A stretch of DNA of 64,000 bases. It comes from RGIG3528 sp045616485 (GTDB lineage: Bacteria > Bacillota > Clostridia > Lachnospirales > Lachnospiraceae). The first letter of the stretch is position 1; each line of letters begins with the position of its first letter. The notes below the pieces were generated by a model. That model did no database searches. It was not told where the DNA came from and worked only from the letters and a program-made list of their open reading frames with translations. The translations under genes were made by a program, and so were the position numbers. Location: positions 1 to 64,000 of the forward strand of contig JAZLGU010000042.1 in NCBI GenBank assembly GCA_045616485.1. Direction: 5' to 3'. Below are positions 60,378 to 64,000 of the stretch, one piece after another.

Positions 60378-62639
60378 TTACAGAGTCTTGTGGCAGGTTC
60401 TTGAGATAACATCAAGCTGCTGCTCTCTGGTAAGGTCGATGAACTTAACCGCATAGCCGGATACACGGATAGTGAAGTTTGCATACTCAGGCTTTTCAGG
60501 ATGCTCCATAGCGTCCATAAGCTTTTCCTTACCGAATACGTTTACGTTGAGGTGGTGAGCGCCCTGATCAAAGTAACCGTCAAGAACATCTACCAGCTTC
60601 TCTGTCTGCTCATCTTCGGAATGTCCAAGAGCCTCAGGATTGATAGTCTGAGTATTGGAAATACCGTCAAGTGCCTCTTCATAAGGAAGCTTAGCAACGG
60701 AGTTAAGAGATGCAAGAAGACCATTCATCTCTGCGCCGTATGCAGGGTTGGCACCAGGAGAAAGTGGCTCGCCAGCCTTTCTGCCGTTAGGAAGAGTACC
60801 TGTAGCCTTACCATAAACAACGTTAGATGTGATAGTAAGGATAGATGTTGTAGGCTCGGAATCTCTATATGTATGAACATAACGAAGCTTGTTCATGAAT
60901 GTCTTAAGGAGCCATACAGCGATCTCGTCTGCTCTGTCATCGTCGTTACCGTAACGAGGGAACTCGCCTTCGATAACGAAATCCTTGGAAAGACCTGTCT
61001 CAGGATCACGAACTACCTTTACACGAGCGTACTTGATAGCGGAAAGGGAATCTACACAATGTGAGAAACCTGCGATACCTGTAGCGAAGGAACGACGTAC
61101 ATGAGAATCGATAAGAGCCATCTGGGATGCCTCGTAATTGTACTTATCATGCATATAGTGAATCATGTTAAGAGTACCAACATAGAGGTGAACAAGCCAA
61201 TCCATCATGGTATCGAACTTCTTCATAACCTCATCGTAATCAAGGTACTCAGCTGTAATAGGTGCATACTCAGGAGCTACCTGCTCACCTGTCTTCTCAT
61301 CCTTACCACCATTGATAGCGTAAAGGAGACACTTTGCAAGATTTGCACGGGCACCAAAGAACTGAATCTCCTTACCTGTCTCTGTTGCGGATACGCAGCA
61401 GCAGATGGAGTAATCATCGCCCCAGGAAAGACGCATAACATCATCATTCTCGTACTGGATAGAGGATGTGGTAACTGAAATTCTTGCAGCGTACTTCTTG
61501 AAATTCTCAGGAAGTCTGGAAGAATAGAGAACTGTAAGGTTGGGCTCTGGGGAAGGTCCCATATTCTCAAGTGTATGAAGGAAACGATAGTCGTTCTTTG
61601 TAACCTGATGACGGCCATCAATACCAAGACCGCCCACCTCAAGTGTAGCCCATACAGGGTCACCGGAGAAAAGCTGGTTGTAAGACTCAATACGAGCAAA
61701 CTTAACCATTCTGCACTTCATAACGAAATGGTCAACAAGCTCCTGAACCTCAGCCTCAGTAATAGTACCATTCTTTAAATCTCTCTCGAAGTAGATATCA
61801 AGGAATGTGGAAATACGACCTACAGACATAGCTGCACCGTTCTGTGTCTTAATAGCTGCAAGATATCCGAAGTAGAGCCACTGAATAGCCTCCTTGGAAT
61901 CCTTTGCAGGCTGGGAAATATCAAAGCCGTAGGACTCAGCCATAGCCTTCATACCCTTAAGAGCATTGATCTGATCTGTGATCTCTTCTCTCAGCTGGAA
62001 GTCAAAACGTCTCATACCATGACGCTCTGTGTTGGCAAAATCCTTCTTCTTCTGCTCGATAAGGTAATCAATACCGTAAAGAGCTACTCTTCTGTAGTCG
62101 CCTACGATACGACCACGACCGTATGTATCAGGAAGACCTGTAAGAATCTTGGCATGACGTGCCTTCTTCATCTCAGGTGTATAGATATCGAAAACACCCT
62201 GATTGTGTGTCTTATGATACTTTGTAAAAATCTCATGAAGCTCAGCAGATGGCTCATAACCATACATCTTGCATGACTGCTCAGCCATTGTGATACCGCC
62301 GTAAGGCATGAATGCTCTCTTTAATGGCTTGTCTGTCTGAAGACCAACTACCTTCTCGAGATCCTTCATGGACTCGTCGATGTAACCAGCACCATATGCT
62401 GTAAGACCGGAAACAATAGCAGTCTCCATATCAAGAACGCCGCCCTTAGCGCGCTCCTCATGCTGAAGCTCCTGAAGCTTTCCCCAGAGCTTGTTTGTGT
62501 TCTCTGTAGGGCCTGCAAGGAAGCTCTCATCACCATCGTACATTGTGTAGTTGTTCTGGATAAAGTCTCTAACGTCTACGCCATCTTTCCAAGCTTCGCC
62601 GTTGAAACCTTCCCACTGTGCAAAATTTGCTTTGCTCAT
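60378..62639 (-). CDS. pflB: Formate C-acetyltransferase (pyruvate formate-lyase)
   Basis: PflB converts pyruvate and CoA to acetyl-CoA and formate, the anaerobic exit of glycolysis. The 753 aa match PflB. The catalytic cysteines lie in DYSICCCVSATE (about 410-421) and the glycyl radical residue in VRVSGYAVKF (about 728-736). AGGAGG precedes the ATG. It is followed by its activase. The 250-nt upstream spacer carries several inverted repeats, consistent with tight redox and carbon control. Confidence 0.97.
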   Translation of the reverse strand: MSKANFAQWEGFNGEAWKDGVDVRDFIQNNYTMYDGDESFLAGPTENTNKLWGKLQELQHEERAKGGVLDMETAIVSGLTAYGAGYIDESMKDLEKVVGLQTDKPLKRAFMPYGGITMAEQSCKMYGYEPSAELHEIFTKYHKTHNQGVFDIYTPEMKKARHAKILTGLPDTYGRGRIVGDYRRVALYGIDYLIEQKKKDFANTERHGMRRFDFQLREEITDQINALKGMKAMAESYGFDISQPAKDSKEAIQWLYFGYLAAIKTQNGAAMSVGRISTFLDIYFERDLKNGTITEAEVQELVDHFVMKCRMVKFARIESYNQLFSGDPVWATLEVGGLGIDGRHQVTKNDYRFLHTLENMGPSPEPNLTVLYSSRLPENFKKYAARISVTTSSIQYENDDVMRLSWGDDYSICCCVSATETGKEIQFFGARANLAKCLLYAINGGKDEKTGEQVAPEYAPITAEYLDYDEVMKKFDTMMDWLVHLYVGTLNMIHYMHDKYNYEASQMALIDSHVRRSFATGIAGFSHCVDSLSAIKYARVKVVRDPETGLSKDFVIEGEFPRYGNDDDRADEIAVWLLKTFMNKLRYVHTYRDSEPTTSILTITSNVVYGKATGTLPNGRKAGEPLSPGANPAYGAEMNGLLASLNSVAKLPYEEALDGISNTQTINPEALGHSEDEQTEKLVDVLDGYFDQGAHHLNVNVFGKEKLMDAMEHPEKPEYANFTIRVSGYAVKFIDLTREQQLDVISRTCHKTL

Positions 62640-62690
62640 AATAAATCCTCCTAAAATGTATATATATTATACATGTGTAACGAATTTAGG

Positions 62691-62704
62691 TGCGATCTCG
62701 CACT
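62691..62704. promoter_or_regulatory. Inverted repeat in pflB leader (GTGCGA)
   Basis: GTGCGATCTCGCAC is a perfect 6+2+6 inverted repeat, followed on the plus strand by a T-run. It could be an operator or a leader hairpin. Confidence 0.45.
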
Positions 62705-62707
62705 TTT

Positions 62708-62728
62708 TTTTGTGATTTTAGCACAAAA
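62708..62728. promoter_or_regulatory. Rex/CRP-like inverted repeat upstream of pflB
   Basis: TTTTGTG and CACAAAA are perfect 7-bp arms separated by 7 nt. The arms resemble Rex (TTGTGA-type) operators, but Rex spacing would be 8 nt between TTGTG and CACAA, so the match is imperfect. Confidence 0.45.
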
Positions 62729-62735
62729 AGCCTTG

Positions 62736-62749
62736 TGTAAGCACTTACA
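62736..62749. promoter_or_regulatory. LacI/CcpA-like operator at pflB promoter
   Basis: TGTAAGCACTTACA is a perfect 6+2+6 inverted repeat starting at the edge of a TATAAT -10 box (62749-62754, minus strand). It differs from the SDR operator at 45180 at only two central positions, and is identical to the loop of the dnaE terminator. Confidence 0.6.
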
Positions 62750-62770
62750 TTATACTAAAGCCAAAAGCTA

Positions 62771-62799
62771 ATTATAACACAGAAAACAATTCAAGGCAA
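62771..62799 (-). promoter_or_regulatory. Upstream sigma-A promoter of pflB
   Basis: On the minus strand TTGCCT and TATAAT are separated by 17 nt. A second TATAAT (62749-62754) without a good -35 lies nearer the gene. Confidence 0.6.
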
Positions 62800-62844
62800 G
62801 AGTTAAGTTTATAAAAATGTTAATTTTTTGTCATATTCAAAAAA

Positions 62845-62882
62845 AGAAGCAATAACCAGGTGCACTGAGCTATTGCTTCTTC
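62845..62882 (-). terminator. Intrinsic terminator after the TPM-domain gene
   Basis: An 11-bp stem (AAGAAGCAATA / TATTGCTTCTT, 16-nt loop) followed by TTTTTGAA on the minus strand. Confidence 0.85.
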
Positions 62883-62891
62883 GTATTCAAT

Positions 62892-63746
62892 TTACATGTG
62901 TCTGCCACCACCACCATGGGATGCTCCGGATGATGAATGATGAGATGAGCTGCTATGGCTACCGCCACTGCTACTGCTTTCTATAGCTACTTTTGTGACT
63001 GCTGATCTTACAAAGCGGTCTTTCTGACTATCCAGGATGAAAGACTGCTCATAGGCCTTGGCTTCGCTGGCTATATGCACGGACTTTAACTGGCTCTTAA
63101 GTGATCCGGTATAAATTAATGCTGAAATAAGTCCTAATCCAAGCGCTATAACAACTGCCCAGAATGGGGATCCTTCTTCATCATCGTCTCTGACATATTC
63201 TGTCTTGCCGGAATTATAATCGATGACTATTCCGCTGCCGGTCCTGTGATATGCAGTTACAGTCTCATCAACCATTTTGGCATAGGTGGAAAAAGCGTTG
63301 AAATATCTGCCACTTACCACATCATCAGTCATCATATCATAAATATGATCGATGTAATTGTCATAAATGCAGTCAAGGCCCTGGCCTCTGGTGGATATCC
63401 ATACCTCTTTTTGACTACCGTTTATATATCTTAAGAAAAGACAGCCCGACCTGTCATCTCCCTGGCCATAACCATTATAGTCGAAGTAATCATCAGCATA
63501 TTCTACAGGCTTTTTCCCATCCAGATTACTGGTAGTCACTACAACCACATCAAATTTGAGACGCTCAGACATTTCCTTTAAGGTCTGCTCCAGCTGAGCT
63601 TCTTCTGTTGATGAAAGAATATCAGCCATATCTACAACATATTTTCCATCACTTTTGGCGCTTGCGCTTTGAGGTCTGCCCCATGATACAAGCAAAGCTA
63701 CTCCCATAAGAAGGAACAGCATTTTTACAGATAAAATCTTTTTCAT
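62892..63746 (-). CDS. TPM-domain (YgcG-like) secreted/membrane protein
   Basis: The 284-aa protein has a signal peptide (about 1-30, ending near SASAKS), a TPM domain (about 36-165, VVDMADILSSTEEAQLEQTL, then FDVVVVTTSNLDGK and GCLFLRYINGSQKEVWISTRG), one transmembrane helix (about 200-218) and a low-complexity Ser/His/Gly tail ending GGGGRHM. TPM proteins are implicated in photosystem repair in plants and have unknown roles here. AGGAGG 6 nt before ATG at 63746 sets the start over an ATG 7 codons earlier. It follows a membrane protein gene whose 5' end is outside the window. Confidence 0.88.
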   Translation of the reverse strand: MKKILSVKMLFLLMGVALLVSWGRPQSASAKSDGKYVVDMADILSSTEEAQLEQTLKEMSERLKFDVVVVTTSNLDGKKPVEYADDYFDYNGYGQGDDRSGCLFLRYINGSQKEVWISTRGQGLDCIYDNYIDHIYDMMTDDVVSGRYFNAFSTYAKMVDETVTAYHRTGSGIVIDYNSGKTEYVRDDDEEGSPFWAVVIALGLGLISALIYTGSLKSQLKSVHIASEAKAYEQSFILDSQKDRFVRSAVTKVAIESSSSGGSHSSSSHHSSSGASHGGGGRHM

Positions 63747-63756
63747 ATGTTCCCTC

Positions 63757-64000
63757 CTATATAACATAAATTATAATTTCAAATAATGCAGTTATTAGTG
63801 CTCCAATAGCCCCGGCTATTCCGAAATACTTCCAGTAAAGGCTTTTATCCATAGGCAGATTACCCACAAATTTACCGGTCTGACCGTTCATGGCAAAGAT
63901 AAAATTCTGGTCTTTCCATTTGGTACTCATGACCCAGACAGGCAAAAGTGCATACTTATACTCCTGTTTGGTAGAGGATATATTGGCATCCTTTTCCGTA
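63757..64000 (-). CDS. C-terminal part of a membrane protein (5' end outside window)
   Basis: The open frame enters at the window edge and ends at 63757, giving at least 80 residues. The sequence YALLPVWVMSTKWKDQNFIFAMNGQTGKFVG and a final transmembrane segment (GIAGAIGALITALFEIIIYVI) resemble the C-terminus of TFIIB-type zinc-ribbon or helicase-annotated proteins often placed beside TPM-domain genes in Firmicutes. The N-terminus is not available, so function is not assigned. Its stop is 11 nt before the start of the TPM gene. Confidence 0.75.
   Translation of the reverse strand, partial: TEKDANISSTKQEYKYALLPVWVMSTKWKDQNFIFAMNGQTGKFVGNLPMDKSLYWKYFGIAGAIGALITALFEIIIYVI

Noticed and set aside
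59633..60484. A longer PflA with 43 extra N-terminal residues
   Set aside because: The extension overlaps the pflB 3' end in another frame and has no homology to the activase family; the internal ATG fits.
62708..62728. A definite Rex operator at pflB
   Set aside because: The arms fit, but spacing is one base short of the standard site, so it is recorded only as Rex/CRP-like.
1..64000. A defence island, prophage, CRISPR array or biosynthetic cluster
   Set aside because: No Cas, restriction, toxin-antitoxin, phage structural, integrase or NRPS/PKS/RiPP genes are seen. The only mobile-like trace is the fragment at 41450-41948.

Overview
The window looks like a chromosomal stretch of an anaerobic low-to-moderate GC Firmicute, most probably a Lachnospiraceae (Butyrivibrio/Pseudobutyrivibrio/Roseburia-like). 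The evidence is the gene set and order: HPr kinase with a Crh-like HPr, rapZ-whiA-crh synteny, pyruvate formate-lyase, a YolD-like/Y-polymerase pair, a split cobalamin methionine synthase and YgiQ. Every gene I accept lies on the minus strand, so transcription runs from high to low coordinates. There is no tRNA, rRNA, CRISPR array, prophage, intact insertion sequence or recognisable defence system. It is mainly a dense housekeeping region with a few short accessory scars.

Layout in transcription order. (a) 62640-64000: the 3' end of a membrane protein, a TPM-domain protein, then pflB-pflA behind a promoter region rich in inverted repeats. (b) 45255-59553: a long unidirectional block of cinA, an L,D-transpeptidase with Ig-like repeats, ilvD, queA, a phytoene-desaturase-like flavoprotein, an FAD/2Fe-2S reductase, metF, a reactivation domain, a short metH and ygiQ. 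(c) 41949-45230: a gluconate-5-dehydrogenase-like SDR with a cre-like operator just downstream of its -10 box, yqeG-pepP, and efp. (d) 41450-41948: a scar holding the C-terminal half of an AT-rich ABC ATPase and unassigned sequence. (e) 33585-41449: an HD-GYP protein, serC-serA, a Y-family polymerase with a YolD-like partner, two related response regulators (one degenerate) and a lysophospholipase-like hydrolase. (f) 20384-33658: rlmL-like-rdgB-glycosyltransferase, then ftsH-uvrC-hprK-glcK-murB-rapZ-whiA-crh-LCP. (g) 10132-20374: a 4,6-dehydratase, two Wzz-like proteins, glmS and dnaE behind one strong promoter and one terminator. (h) 8293-10079: pfkA and a SprA-related protein. (i) 50-8264: tex, ycxB-like, tsaE, tsaB, rimI, rnz, a DUF protein, tsaD and ispD, ending at a long hairpin.

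Themes. Carbon-flux control is prominent: HprK, a Crh-type HPr (His15 replaced by Asn, Ser46 kept), ROK glucokinase, RapZ, and LacI/CcpA-type inverted repeats upstream of pfkA, the SDR and pflB. Cell-envelope supply is the second theme: glmS is fused transcriptionally to UDP-sugar dehydratase and chain-length genes and has no room for a glmS ribozyme, with murB, an LCP ligase and an L,D-transpeptidase elsewhere. The most unusual points are the Crh-like protein beside a WhiA that lacks most of one LAGLIDADG-type repeat, the glmS/capsule/dnaE operon, a candidate leaderless polymerase mRNA, a degenerate receiver beside its intact paralogue, and the linked flavoprotein/2Fe-2S pair in the methionine cluster. 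I do not see a clearly undescribed multi-gene system.
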